Of a DNA stretch of 64,000 nucleotides, positions 54,517 to 63,775 are shown piece after piece. The notes beneath the pieces were generated by a model, which was not told the DNA's origin, did not search any database, and was given only the letters and a program-made list of their open reading frames with translations. The position numbers and the translations under genes are program-made. The stretch lies in the NCBI RefSeq assembly GCF_001427825.1, contig NZ_LMGT01000006.1, forward strand, positions 172,895 to 236,894, in the 5' to 3' direction. Numbering within the stretch: the first letter of the stretch is position 1; each line of letters starts with the position of its first letter. The DNA is from Brevundimonas sp. Root608 (GTDB taxonomy: Bacteria > Pseudomonadota > Alphaproteobacteria > Caulobacterales > Caulobacteraceae).

Positions 54517-56139
54517 CTATTGCCGCGCGGCGTCCGAGCGGGCGCGGACGACGGCGAATTCCGACGTCGGCTTCCAGCCCGGCCAGTCGCCGCTGTTCGC
54601 GAGGTCCAGGCCCAGATGATACAGCAGGGTCAGGTTCTCGACCGCCGAGGTCAGGTCCCAGTCCGCCGACCATTCGTCCGAGGCCTTGTGATAGTCGGCC
54701 GCGAATTTGGCGCGCCACGCGGCCTCGCCCGCCGCCCGGCCGCCGTCGACCCAGTCCCAGCCGTGCCACGGCATGATCGCCGGCACGCCCATGCGGGCGA
54801 ACGGGAAGTGGTCGGAGCGGTAGTAGAACCCCTCCTCCGGCATGCCGTCGTCGGAGACATAGCGGCCCAGGGGTTCGGCCAGGGCCTGCAGCCGGTCTTC
54901 CAGCTCGTTCTGGCCCCGGCCGAAGATCGGCACGTCGCGGGTCGGACCCGAAAGCGGCAGCATGTCGATGTTGATGTCGGCGACCGTCGTCTCCAGCGGC
55001 CAGACCGGATTGGCCGCATAGCCATAGGCGCCCATCAGGCCCATCTCCTCGGCCGCCATGTGGGCGAAGACGATCGAACGCTTCGGCGCCGGCGCGGCCT
55101 TGATCTGACGCGCCATCTCCAGCACGCCGATGGTGCCCGAGGCGTTGTCCCAGGCTCCGTTCCAGATGTTGTCGCCGGTCACGGTCGGGTGTTGCTCCGC
55201 GCCGCCGACATGGTCCCAGTGGGCCGAGTAGATGATGGTTTCTTCGGGATGCTCGGTCCCCGGAATCCGGGCCAGCAGATTGTGGGTGACCAGGGTCTCG
55301 ATGGTTTCGGCGACTTCGACCGACAGGGTGACGCCCGGCAGGGCCACGGCTTTGAACGAGCCGTCCGCGATGTTCGGCAGCTGGCTGATGTCCAGACCGG
55401 CGGCGGCGGCCCAGGCGGCGGCGGTGTCGTGCGGCATGGCGCCCGAGAACTCCAGATCGGCCGCGCCGGGCGTCAGGGTGCGGGTGCGAGCCGCGCCGCG
55501 CAGGGCGCCCTGCCACATCGGCGAAGCCGCGGGCTGGGCCACCAGGGTGATGATCCCGACCGCGCCGCGGCGGAAGGCCTCGTCGGCCTTGTAGGCGCCC
55601 GACTGGTAGTTGGTGGCGTATTCGCCGTTGAAGCGTTCTCCGTCCGGCTCGCCGCCGACCACGACGACGACCTTGCCGCGCACGTCGGCGTCGCCATAGT
55701 CGTCCCACTGGCGCTCGGGGGCATGGATGCCGTGGCCGACGAAGACCACGCCCGCGTCCCGGATCGAGGCGCGGCCGTCATTGGTCGCGGCGCGCACGAC
55801 GATGTCGGTTCCCGGCGTCAGGGCATGAACCTGGCCGTCCGGCCCTGTCCAGCTGGCGGTCGCGCCGGCGACGGGGGTGTAGCGCTTCAGCTCGACGGGT
55901 TGCAGCCACTGGCCGTCGGGGCCGCCGGGCTGCATGCCCATGGCCTCGTACTGGGCCTGAAGCCAGGCCAGCACCATCCGCTCGCCCTCGGTGCCGGGAT
56001 AGCGGCCCTGGTATTCGTCGGCGCTGATGGTGCGGATATTGTCGCTGATCCGGGCGGCCGAGAACTCCTGGGCCGAGGCCATGCCGGCGGCCAGAAGCAC
56101 GGCGGCGACGGCGACGCCGCCCATCATCTTGCGAAACAT
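54517..56139 (-). CDS. M28 family zinc peptidase, paralogue 1
   Basis: A 540-residue exported aminopeptidase. Signal peptide (about 1-23) ends ASAQ. A PA (protease-associated) domain lies at about 110-230, and the M28 catalytic part has the zinc ligands in SAHWDHVG, WDNASGTIGV, AAEEMGLMGAYGY and YYRSDHFPFARMGVP. The start at 56139 gives MFRKMMGG. It follows the paralogue M28 gene at 56360, with a repeat element in between. Together they may digest peptides in the periplasm or outside. Confidence 0.9.
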   Translation of the reverse strand: MFRKMMGGVAVAAVLLAAGMASAQEFSAARISDNIRTISADEYQGRYPGTEGERMVLAWLQAQYEAMGMQPGGPDGQWLQPVELKRYTPVAGATASWTGPDGQVHALTPGTDIVVRAATNDGRASIRDAGVVFVGHGIHAPERQWDDYGDADVRGKVVVVVGGEPDGERFNGEYATNYQSGAYKADEAFRRGAVGIITLVAQPAASPMWQGALRGAARTRTLTPGAADLEFSGAMPHDTAAAWAAAAGLDISQLPNIADGSFKAVALPGVTLSVEVAETIETLVTHNLLARIPGTEHPEETIIYSAHWDHVGGAEQHPTVTGDNIWNGAWDNASGTIGVLEMARQIKAAPAPKRSIVFAHMAAEEMGLMGAYGYAANPVWPLETTVADINIDMLPLSGPTRDVPIFGRGQNELEDRLQALAEPLGRYVSDDGMPEEGFYYRSDHFPFARMGVPAIMPWHGWDWVDGGRAAGEAAWRAKFAADYHKASDEWSADWDLTSAVENLTLLYHLGLDLANSGDWPGWKPTSEFAVVRARSDAARQ

Positions 56140-56229
56140 TTGGCGGACTCCATCCCCGGACCTGATGGCGCGCACTCTAGGGAGCCGTCCGGACGGCGTC
56201 CCTTAAGTTTTCGTCATGTCGAGGGTCGC

Positions 56230-56350
56230 TTCTCCCTCCCCTTTCATGGGGAGGGATGTCGGCGCGAAGCGACGACAGGGTGGGGTATGGCTGGACTGTT
56301 CCTCACCCGGTCGCTGCGCGACCACCCTCCCCACTTCGGGGGAGGGAGAA
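56230..56350. repeat. Composite inverted repeat between the two M28 genes
   Basis: A hairpin CCCTCCCC ... GGGGAGGG lies near 56234-56254, and the inverted CCACCCTCCCCACTTCGGGG arm at 56321-56345. Between them are inverted GGTCGCTGCGCGACC-like and GACGACAGGG parts. The right hairpin matches the solo element at 13690-13709. Confidence 0.78.
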
Positions 56351-56359
56351 CCCGGCTTC

Positions 56360-58027
56360 CTACCGCCGCTGGTTCGCGCTCGGCGCGCGCGCCGGGCCGA
56401 ATTCCGAGCCCGGCATCCATTCCGGCCAGTCGCGGCTGTTGGCCAGATCGCGGCCGATGTTGAAGATCAGCTCCAGATCCTCGACCTGGCCACGCAGGTC
56501 CCAGTCGGGCGACCATTCGTCGTCGGCCTGGTGATAGCGCTTGGCGCTGTATTCGGAGCGGGCGGCCTCGCGGGCGGCGATCGGTTCGTCACGGAAGGCG
56601 CCGCCGCCGTCGACATAGGCCATCGGCACCCCGCGCTTGGCCAGGGGGAAGTGGTCCGAACGGAAATAGCTGCCCGAGGCGGGGTTGCTGTCCGGCCTTG
56701 CGGTGCGGCCCTGACGCGTCGCCTCGGCGGTGACGCGGGCGTCCAGGTTTGACTGGCCCGAGCCGATGATGTCCACGTCGGCGACCCGACCGTAGACGTT
56801 CATGGCGTCGATGTTGAAGCCCGCCACCGTCGTGGCCAGCGGATACACCGGATTGGCGGCGTAGAATTCCGAGCCCAGCAGGCCGCTCTCTTCCGCGGTG
56901 AAGCTGATCATCACGATCGACCGCTCGGGACGCGGACCGGCGGCCCAGAGGCGCGCCAGCTCCAGCAGGCCCGAGGTGCCCGTCGCATTGTCCACGGCGC
57001 CGTTGAAGATGCGGTCGCCGTTGGCGTCCGGCTCGCCGACGCCGATGTGGTCCCAATGACCGGTGTACAGGATGGTCTCGTCCGGATGGGTCGTGCCCGG
57101 CAGACGGGCGATGACGTTGCGGGTGGTGACCCGGCTGGTCGCCACGTCGAACATGGCGCTGAAGGTCGCGCCGGCCAGCTCGACCGGGCGGAAATCACGG
57201 CCCCGGGCGGCGGTCTTGAGAGCCTCGAAATCCTGACCCGCGCGGCGGAACAGGTCGACGGCGACGTCGCGCTGCATCCAGGCTTCCATCGGCACGCGTT
57301 CGGCGGCGGCGTTGGCGCGGACGATGTCGAACTGCGGGCCCGACCAGCTGTTCTGCACCGTGGCCCAGCCGTAGGAGGCCGGGGCCGTCTCGTGCACGAT
57401 GATGACGCCGGCGGCGCCCTGACGGGCCGCCTCCTCATACTTGTAGGTCCAGCGGCCGTAGTAGGTCATGGCCCGGCCGTTGAAGGTGTCCAGCGCCGGC
57501 TCCTCGAAGTCGGCGTCGTTGACCAGAACGACGATGACCTTGCCGCGCACGTCGACGCCCTTGAAGTCGTCCCAGTTCCGCTCGGGCGCCTTGATGCCGT
57601 AGCCGACGAAGACCAGCGGCTTGTCCATCAGCATGACGTGGTCGCCCGGCAGGCGGGTCGAGATGGTGATCTGCTGGCCCTGGGTCAGGGGAATGGTCTC
57701 GCCGCCGGCCTTCAGGTTGACGCCCTGGAAATTCGAGGCCGTGAAGCGGTTCAGCGCCACGTCCTGGGTCCACGATCCATTGGCGCCGCCGGGCTGGAAG
57801 CCGGCCGCCGCATACTGTTCGCTCAGATAACGGACGGTCATGTCCTCGGCCGGCGTGGCGATGCCGCGGCCCTGGTATTCGTCGCTGGCGAGGACGCGCA
57901 CATGCTCGGACAGCCGGGCCGTGTCGAAGGTCGCGGCGGGCGGGGCGGCGGCGCCTCCCTCCATGGTCGCGCAGGCGGACAACAGGGCGCCGGCGGCGAG
58001 CACGGCGGCGGTCGGGAACAGACGCAT
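56360..58027 (-). CDS. M28 family zinc peptidase, paralogue 2 (lipoprotein)
   Basis: A 555-residue peptidase with lipobox SAC (LLSAC), so it is anchored in the envelope. A PA domain (about 130-260) and the M28 metal motifs TGHWDHIG, VDNATGTSGLLELA, TAEESGLLGSEFY and YFRSDHFPLAKRGVP are clear. The ATG at 58027 is chosen over GTG 58039. It is a close paralogue of the gene at 54517. Both end in a similar 'DWDLxxxVEdLxLxxxLGxDLANSxDWPxW' pattern, which suggests tandem duplication. Confidence 0.9.
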   Translation of the reverse strand: MRLFPTAAVLAAGALLSACATMEGGAAAPPAATFDTARLSEHVRVLASDEYQGRGIATPAEDMTVRYLSEQYAAAGFQPGGANGSWTQDVALNRFTASNFQGVNLKAGGETIPLTQGQQITISTRLPGDHVMLMDKPLVFVGYGIKAPERNWDDFKGVDVRGKVIVVLVNDADFEEPALDTFNGRAMTYYGRWTYKYEEAARQGAAGVIIVHETAPASYGWATVQNSWSGPQFDIVRANAAAERVPMEAWMQRDVAVDLFRRAGQDFEALKTAARGRDFRPVELAGATFSAMFDVATSRVTTRNVIARLPGTTHPDETILYTGHWDHIGVGEPDANGDRIFNGAVDNATGTSGLLELARLWAAGPRPERSIVMISFTAEESGLLGSEFYAANPVYPLATTVAGFNIDAMNVYGRVADVDIIGSGQSNLDARVTAEATRQGRTARPDSNPASGSYFRSDHFPLAKRGVPMAYVDGGGAFRDEPIAAREAARSEYSAKRYHQADDEWSPDWDLRGQVEDLELIFNIGRDLANSRDWPEWMPGSEFGPARAPSANQRR

Positions 58028-58135
58028 GGACGGATACACCCTCGGTCGATGACAGGACGGGGCGGACCCTAGGGCGCCGTCCGAGGGCTGTCGATGCGGC
58101 CGCCCCCCGCCGGCGCCGGAGCGGGTCCTGGCGCA

Positions 58136-58170
58136 TGAAAAACCCGCCGGAGCGCGAGGCTCCGGCGGGT
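58136..58170 (-). terminator. Rho-independent terminator of the petABC operon
   Basis: On the minus strand, ACCCGCCGGAGC (stem) folds with GCTCCGGCGGGT across the loop CTCGC and is followed by TTTTTCATGC. The hairpin (58142-58170) is 12 bp, perfect, and lies 27 bases after the cytochrome c1 stop. Confidence 0.85.
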
Positions 58171-58196
58171 CCTTCCGGTGTCGGTGTCGGCGGGCC

Positions 58197-59069
58197 CTAG
58201 TGGGCGACGCCCTTCCAGATCCGGCGGTAGCTCACATAGGTGATCCCGGCGAACAGGAAGAGGAAGATCATCACGCCCAGGCCGGTCTGCTTGCGCTGGA
58301 CCTGTTTGGGATCCGAGGCCCAGGCGATGTAGGCGGACACGTCCCTGGCCATCTGGTCGACCGAGGCGGCGGTGCCGTCGTCATAGGTCACCTGACCGTC
58401 CATCAGCGGGTTCGGCATGGCGATGAAGCCGCCCGGCGGCACATGGGCGCCCTCGGGCATGAACGGCGTCAGGTCGCCGGCCATATAGGCGTTGTAGTAC
58501 TGGCCCGGCCGGATCTGCAGCCCTGCCGGAACCGCCTCGTAGCCGGTCAGCAGCGAATAGATGTAGTTCGCCCCGCCGTGACGGGCCTTGGCCATCACCG
58601 ACAGATCGGGCGGCGCCGCCCCGCCGTTCGCGGCGGCCGCGGCCGTGGCGTTCGGATAGGGGCTGGGGAAGCGGTCGGCGGCGGTGCCGTCGCGCATCAC
58701 CGGCTCGCCGGTTTCCGTGTCGATGTCCGCGATCTGGACTTCCTTGGCCAGCGCCTTGACGAAGCGGTTCTCGGCCGGATTGGCCTGATGCGCGTCGAAG
58801 AAGGGCCCGCCCGGTTCGGCCAGGGTGCGGAAATGCATCAGGTTCATGCTGTGGCAGGAGGAGCAGACCTCGCGGTAGACCTTGTAGCCCCGCTGCAGCT
58901 GGCCCTGATGGAAGGCGCCGAACGGCCCGTCGAAGCTGAAGCCGCCGTCGCGCAGCTTATGGGCGGCGCCCGCGGCCTGCGCCGGTTGGGCGGCGAACGC
59001 CAGGCCGGCGGCGGCCGCGATCAGGACCAGGGTCTTCTTCATGGCGCGGATATTCGTCTGGAGGGTCAT
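58197..59069 (-). CDS. petC: Cytochrome c1 of the bc1 complex
   Basis: Cytochrome c1 takes electrons from the Rieske protein and passes them to cytochrome c in the periplasm. The 290-residue precursor has a signal peptide (about 10-33, ending AQA), heme site CSSCH (69-73), the distal Met region with FIAMPNPL, and a C-terminal membrane anchor (about 262-282, GVMIFLFLFAGITYVSY). The start may be ATG 59069 or ATG 59042. It is the last gene of petA-petB-petC and the terminator follows. Confidence 0.94.
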   Translation of the reverse strand: MTLQTNIRAMKKTLVLIAAAAGLAFAAQPAQAAGAAHKLRDGGFSFDGPFGAFHQGQLQRGYKVYREVCSSCHSMNLMHFRTLAEPGGPFFDAHQANPAENRFVKALAKEVQIADIDTETGEPVMRDGTAADRFPSPYPNATAAAAANGGAAPPDLSVMAKARHGGANYIYSLLTGYEAVPAGLQIRPGQYYNAYMAGDLTPFMPEGAHVPPGGFIAMPNPLMDGQVTYDDGTAASVDQMARDVSAYIAWASDPKQVQRKQTGLGVMIFLFLFAGITYVSYRRIWKGVAH

Positions 59070-59077
59070 GGTCGCGT

Positions 59078-60406
59078 TCAGCCCTTCGTCTCGGGCGAGG
59101 CCGGGGCCGCCGCCGTCATGGCGTCGCCGCCCGACAGCACCGGTTCCGAGATCGTCGCCGGAATGGATTTCGGCGTCTCGCGCAGGCCGACCAGCGGCAT
59201 GATGATCAGGAAGAAGGCGAAGTAGTAGAGCGTCGCCAGGCGGGTCAGCCACAGATAGCTGTTCAGGTCGCCGTCGATCAGGATGAAGGTCTTGAAGGTC
59301 CCGATCACCGGCGCGTCCGGCAGCTGCGCCCCGCACCAGCCCAGGATCAGGCCGACCAGAACGAAGATGACGAAGAAGGTCCGCATCGTCGGGCGGTAGC
59401 GCATCGAGCGCACCTTGGACGTATCCAGCCACGGCAGGACGAACAGCACGCCGATGGCGCCGAACATGGCGACCACGCCGCCGAACTTGTCCGGCACGGC
59501 CCTCAGGATGGCGTAGAACGGCAGCATGTACCACTCGGGCACGATGTGCGCCGGCGTCACCAGCGGGTTGGCCGGAATGTAGTTGTCGGCGTGGCCCAGG
59601 GCGTTCGGCATGAAGAAGACGAACACGGCGAACAGGATCAGGAACAGGATGATGGCGAAGCCGTCCTTGACCGTGAAGTACGGATGGAACGGCACCGTGT
59701 CCTTGGCCTGCCGGTCCTTCGGAATCAGGATGCCGACGGGGTTGTTCTGACCGGCGTGGTGCAGGGCCCACAGGTGCAGCACCACGCAGCCGGCGATGAC
59801 GAACGGCAGCAGATAGTGCAGCGAGAAGAAGCGGTTCAGGGTGGCGTTGTCGATCGCCGGGCCGCCGCGCAGCCAGATCAGGACCGGCTCGCCGACGACC
59901 GGGATGGCCCCGATCAGATTGGTGATCACCTCGGCGCCCCAGTAGGACATCTGGCCCCAGGGCAGGACATAGCCGAGGAAGGCGGTGGCGATCATCAGGA
60001 AGAAGATCAGGCAGCCGACGATCCAGATCATCTCGCGCGGCGCCTTGTACGAGCCGTAGTACAGGCCGCGCAGCATGTGCAGATAGACCGCGATGAAGAA
60101 CATCGAGGCCCCGTTGGCGTGGGTGTAGCGGATCAGGTCGCCGCCGTTGACGTCACGCATGATGCGCTCGACCGAGGCGAAGGCCATTTCGGTGTTGGGC
60201 ACATAGTGCATGGCCAGGATCACGCCGGTGGCGATCTGGATGACCAGGCACAGGGCCAGGATGCCGCCGAAGGTCCACCAGTAGTTGAGGTTCTTCGGGG
60301 TCGGCAGCGACATGTAGTCGGCGCCGAAGCGGACGATCGGCAGCCGGGTGTCGAGCCATTTCTCGACGCCGGTCTTGGGGACGTAGGTGGATTCGTGATC
60401 GCTCAT
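59078..60406 (-). CDS. petB: Cytochrome b of the bc1 complex
   Basis: Cytochrome b carries the two quinone sites and two b hemes. The 442-residue protein has about eight membrane helices, with heme ligands His96/His110 and His197/His211. The Qo motif PEWY (290-293) and the phrase [14 protein letters not shown] are typical. The full, unsplit length (cyt b plus C-terminal extension) matches alphaproteobacteria. It is 11 bases after petA. Confidence 0.97.
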   Translation of the reverse strand: MSDHESTYVPKTGVEKWLDTRLPIVRFGADYMSLPTPKNLNYWWTFGGILALCLVIQIATGVILAMHYVPNTEMAFASVERIMRDVNGGDLIRYTHANGASMFFIAVYLHMLRGLYYGSYKAPREMIWIVGCLIFFLMIATAFLGYVLPWGQMSYWGAEVITNLIGAIPVVGEPVLIWLRGGPAIDNATLNRFFSLHYLLPFVIAGCVVLHLWALHHAGQNNPVGILIPKDRQAKDTVPFHPYFTVKDGFAIILFLILFAVFVFFMPNALGHADNYIPANPLVTPAHIVPEWYMLPFYAILRAVPDKFGGVVAMFGAIGVLFVLPWLDTSKVRSMRYRPTMRTFFVIFVLVGLILGWCGAQLPDAPVIGTFKTFILIDGDLNSYLWLTRLATLYYFAFFLIIMPLVGLRETPKSIPATISEPVLSGGDAMTAAAPASPETKG

Positions 60407-60417
60407 CGGTCTCGCCC

Positions 60418-60960
60418 TCAGCCGATCTTGATGCGGGTGTCGGAGACGTAATCGTACTCCGGCACGACGAGGTTCTTGGGCGCGGGACCCTTACGGATGC
60501 GGCCCGAGGTGTCGTAGTGCGAGCCGTGGCAGGGGCAGAACCAGCCGCCGAAATCGCCCGAACCGAAGGTGGGGATGCAGCCCAGGTGGGTGCAGTTGCC
60601 CAGCAGGACCAGATATTGCTGGTGACCGGCCTTGATGCGGTCGCCGTCGGTCTGCGGGTCCTTCAGGGCCGACAGCGGCGTCGCCACGGCCTCCTGGATT
60701 TCCCGGGGCGTGCGGTAGCGCACGAACACCGGCTTGCCCTGCCACTTGATGACGACCTGCTGGCCCTCCTGGACCTTGCTCATGTCGAACTCGATCGACG
60801 CCAGCGCCAGGGTGTCGGCGGCGGGGTTCATCGAATTGATCAGCGGCCAGGCCAGCATGGCTCCGGCGCCGACGGCGGCCGCGCCGGCCGCGATATGGAT
60901 GAAGTCCCGGCGGGAGGCGTCGCCGCCCTCACCGTTCTCAGTCACGACCGATTCGGCCAC
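60418..60960 (-). CDS. petA: Rieske iron-sulfur protein of the bc1 complex
   Basis: The Rieske protein transfers one electron from ubiquinol to cytochrome c1. The 180-residue protein has a twin-arginine-like SRRDF near residue 17-21, a membrane segment (about 24-42), and the [2Fe-2S] ligands CTHLGC (123-128) and CPCHG (142-146). It is the first gene of the operon. The 198 bases upstream hold the promoter region shared with the divergent trmL. Confidence 0.97.
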   Translation of the reverse strand: MAESVVTENGEGGDASRRDFIHIAAGAAAVGAGAMLAWPLINSMNPAADTLALASIEFDMSKVQEGQQVVIKWQGKPVFVRYRTPREIQEAVATPLSALKDPQTDGDRIKAGHQQYLVLLGNCTHLGCIPTFGSGDFGGWFCPCHGSHYDTSGRIRKGPAPKNLVVPEYDYVSDTRIKIG

Positions 60961-61158
60961 GTCTTACTCCTCGTGCGCCGTGATCCGCGCCCGAAAGAGG
61001 GTGCGGCGGGAAACGGCATGGATGCTTTTAGCGGCTTCCCTTCGGTCTGACCCGGCCCGGCGTTGCGGCTCATCGCCGCAAACTGCGCCGCTTCATTGAG
61101 AAACAGTCGCAATTCGAGCCGCGACAGACCCCCAGGCCGCGCGTATGAGGGCCTTAGA

Positions 61159-61599
61159 ATGCGTCTCGCCCTTTTTCAACCAGCCATTCCGCAGAACGTG
61201 GGCGCCTGCATCCGCCTGGGCGCCTGTTTCGGCGTGGAACTGCATGTGATCGAGCCGACCGGCTTCCGGTTCGATGACCGGGCCATGAAGCGCGCGGCGC
61301 TGGACTACGGCCCCCTGGGACACATGATCCGGCACGCCGACTGGGACGCCTTCCAGCGCGATCGCGGGGCGGGACGGCTGGTTCTGTTCACGACGAAGGG
61401 CGCCACGCCCCTGAACGATTTCGTCTTCCAGCCGGACGACACCCTGCTGTTCGGCAGCGAACCCACGGGCGCCCCCGACTTCGTGCATGAGGCGGCCGAC
61501 GCGCGGGTGGTTATCCCCATCCAGCCGGATGCGCGCTCGCTGAACCTGTCGGTTTCGGCCGGGATCGCCTTGTGGGAGGCCCTTAGCGCCCGTCGGTGA
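61159..61599 (+). CDS. trmL: tRNA (cytidine/uridine-34 2'-O)-methyltransferase TrmL
   Basis: TrmL is a small SPOUT methyltransferase for the wobble base of tRNA-Leu. The 146-residue protein shows the SPOUT fold: MRLALFQPAIPQNVGACIRL, the LLFGSEPTGAP motif (normally FGPESRGLP), then IPIQPDARSLNLSVSAGIALWE. The ATG at 61159 is preceded by GAGGG. The changed FGSEPTGAP keeps the knot pattern. Its 3' end overlaps the unknown convergent gene by 17 bases. Confidence 0.9.
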   Translation: MRLALFQPAIPQNVGACIRLGACFGVELHVIEPTGFRFDDRAMKRAALDYGPLGHMIRHADWDAFQRDRGAGRLVLFTTKGATPLNDFVFQPDDTLLFGSEPTGAPDFVHEAADARVVIPIQPDARSLNLSVSAGIALWEALSARR

Positions 61600-62245
61600 T
61601 CAGCAGCACGGTGGCCAGCCCCGTGCGCCGATCCAGCCAGAAATAGCTGCCGTCCTCGAAATCGCCATCGAACCAGTCGCTCCACGTCATCCACGAGTGA
61701 TAGCTCAGCGCTTCCGACCGCCGCCCGCCGAACGCCGCCTCGGCGAGGCCCTCGACCAGTTCGATCACATGAGGGTCCTTGAAGCCGCCTCCTCGATAGA
61801 CGCCGCCGTGGCTGAGACGGCTGGCCAGCCTACCCAGAGAACGCCAGCCGTCGATCAGTTCGAACCCGAGACGGGGCCCCATCCGCTCGAGATAGCTGTT
61901 CGCCGCGGCCGCCTCCTCGCTCCAGCTTACTTCGCCGAGAGCGGGCAGGGCCTCCCGAACCACCGCGTGCCGGAAGAACTCCGCGAAGAACCGGATGTCA
62001 TGCAGACGGTTGCGCGTCAGGAAGAAGACCAGCGCCGGATCGAGATCGAGGTAGAACTGCGCCGCCATGGCGCGACCGTTGGGCCAGTCCTCGCCGATTT
62101 CCTCCGCCAGCCGGGCGATGCGACCGTCGAGTGCAAGGGGCTCGATCCGGGACCGGGCCAGGGCGCCGGCGAGGGCGTCGTCGCCGGGCATCGATTCGTC
62201 CCAGTCGGTGCGGCGGTAGTCGCGTTCCGGGCGGGCTGCCGACAC
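61583..62245 (-). CDS. Conserved-looking protein of unknown function
   Basis: A 220-residue soluble protein from GTG 62245, or 202 residues from ATG 62191. The GTG overlaps the dipeptidase TAG by one base, so coupling is likely. Visible features are a helical N-terminal region (DPALVFFLTRNRLHDIRFFAEF), a middle region with Gly/Arg turns (LSHGGVYRGGGFKDPHVIEL), and a strand-rich end with a Trp-rich turn (SWMTWSDWFDGDFEDG). No known domain. It probably shares a transcript with the M19 peptidase. Confidence 0.65.
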   Translation of the reverse strand: MSAARPERDYRRTDWDESMPGDDALAGALARSRIEPLALDGRIARLAEEIGEDWPNGRAMAAQFYLDLDPALVFFLTRNRLHDIRFFAEFFRHAVVREALPALGEVSWSEEAAAANSYLERMGPRLGFELIDGWRSLGRLASRLSHGGVYRGGGFKDPHVIELVEGLAEAAFGGRRSEALSYHSWMTWSDWFDGDFEDGSYFWLDRRTGLATVLLITDGR

Positions 62246-63513
62246 TATTCCGGCGCTCCGGCGGCCGGGATGACCGCCAGGTTGGGCCGCTCTCCCTTCC
62301 GGCTCTCCGCCACCGCCTCGACCGCGCTCATGACTCGCAGCACATTCTCGCCCGCCAGCTTGCGGATGTCGGCCTCGCTCCAGCCCTCGGCCATCAGGGC
62401 GGCCAGCAGGCGGGGATAGGCGTCCACCCCCTCCAGCCCGACCGGCAGGGCGTCGACGCCGTCGAAGTCGCCGCCGAGGCCGACATGATCGATCCCGGCC
62501 ACGTCGCGGACGTGCTGGATGTGGGCGACCACGTCGGCGATGGTCGCCGTCGGGATCGGATGCGCCGCCTGCCAGGCCGTCAGTCCGGTCGTAACCGCCG
62601 CCGGATCGCCGGGGTTCAGCGACTTCAACCGCGCGTCCTCCGCCGCCCGCGCCGCGTTCCAGGCTCGCACCGTCTCCGAGACGAAGCCGGGCACGAAGGT
62701 GACCATCACCACCCCGCCGTCCTCGGCCATCAGCCGCAGCACGCTGTCGGGCACGTTGCGCGGATGCGCCGTCACGGCTCGGGCCGAGGAGTGGGAGAAG
62801 ATCACCGGCGCGTCCGACACCCGCATGGCGTCCAGCATCGTCTCCTCGGAGACGTGGCTCAGATCGACCATCATCCCCAGCCGGTTCATCTCCTTCACCA
62901 CCTGCTCGCCGAACGGCGACAACCCGCCCCATTTCGGCGCGTCGGTGGCGCTGTCGGCCCACGTCGTGGTGCGCGAATGGGTCAGGGTGATGTAGCGGGC
63001 CCCGGCGTCGAAGAACTCGCGCAGCAGGCCCAGGGAATCGTCGATCGAATAGCCGCCCTCCATGCCGATCAGCGAGGCGATCTTCCCGCGGCGATGGATG
63101 CGCTCGACGTCGGCGGCGGTGGTCGCCAGTTCGAAGGCGCCGGGATGGGCCGCGACGATCCGCTTGACGGTGTCGATCTGTTCGAAGGTCTCGCGCGCCG
63201 CCTCGGTCGGCGTCAGGGTCGCCGGCACATAGACCGACCAGAACTGTCCCCCGACGCCGCCGGCGCGCAGGCGCGGGATGTCGGTATGCAGGTCGGTCGA
63301 GGCGTCCAGATTGGCGCTCAGATCGACGGCGTAGGGGTCGTTCCCGTGCCCCTGCCGCAACGCCCAGGGCAGGTCGTTATGCCCGTCGATCAGCGGCGTC
63401 CGCTCGAGCAGCCGCCGCACCCTCGCCTCTCCCGCCGCGTCCGGCGTCTGGGCCAGAACCGGTCCCGCGATCAGGACGGCGGCGACCGTGGACAGAAGGA
63501 CAGTGCGGATCAT
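62245..63513 (-). CDS. Membrane dipeptidase (M19, renal-dipeptidase-like), exported
   Basis: M19 zinc dipeptidases hydrolyse dipeptides, including D-containing ones. The 422-residue precursor has a signal peptide (about 1-21, ending LAQ) and the zinc ligands HxD in LIDGHNDLPW (His45, Asp47), the bridging Glu in IGMEGGYSID, two His in IFSHSSAR and the earlier LSHVSEE, and GLGGDFDG. The start at 63513 has GGGAG about 8 bases upstream. It may supply peptides from wall or diet. Confidence 0.93.
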   Translation of the reverse strand: MIRTVLLSTVAAVLIAGPVLAQTPDAAGEARVRRLLERTPLIDGHNDLPWALRQGHGNDPYAVDLSANLDASTDLHTDIPRLRAGGVGGQFWSVYVPATLTPTEAARETFEQIDTVKRIVAAHPGAFELATTAADVERIHRRGKIASLIGMEGGYSIDDSLGLLREFFDAGARYITLTHSRTTTWADSATDAPKWGGLSPFGEQVVKEMNRLGMMVDLSHVSEETMLDAMRVSDAPVIFSHSSARAVTAHPRNVPDSVLRLMAEDGGVVMVTFVPGFVSETVRAWNAARAAEDARLKSLNPGDPAAVTTGLTAWQAAHPIPTATIADVVAHIQHVRDVAGIDHVGLGGDFDGVDALPVGLEGVDAYPRLLAALMAEGWSEADIRKLAGENVLRVMSAVEAVAESRKGERPNLAVIPAAGAPE

Positions 63514-63605
63514 GGCAGGCTCCCGGAACAGCGACGCCGGACAGTGCCAGACGCGACGGGCTTGGCAAGCGCCCGCGCCTTCCCCCCATCGGGGCGTCAA
63601 TAAAT

Positions 63606-63775
63606 CCGTCCATCCCCGCGGAGGCGGGGACCGCCCCTCCAACCGTGCATCCCCGCGAAGGCGGGGACCCAGGTTTGAGCTGCAACGAGACGGGCGGAGG
63701 TAACCGGCGCCCGGTCCGACACCGGCGGCGGGGCCAAGACCTCGGTCCCCGCCTCCGCGGGGATGCACGGTGATG
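63606..63775. repeat. Cluster of three CATCCCCGC...GCGGGGAC repeats
   Basis: CATCCCCGCGGAGGCGGGGA (63611-63630), CATCCCCGCGAAGGCGGGGA (63648-63667) and, inverted, TCCCCGCCTCCGCGGGGATG (63746-63765). Each one is a hairpin. This is a third type of dispersed element, upstream of the dipeptidase. Confidence 0.8.
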
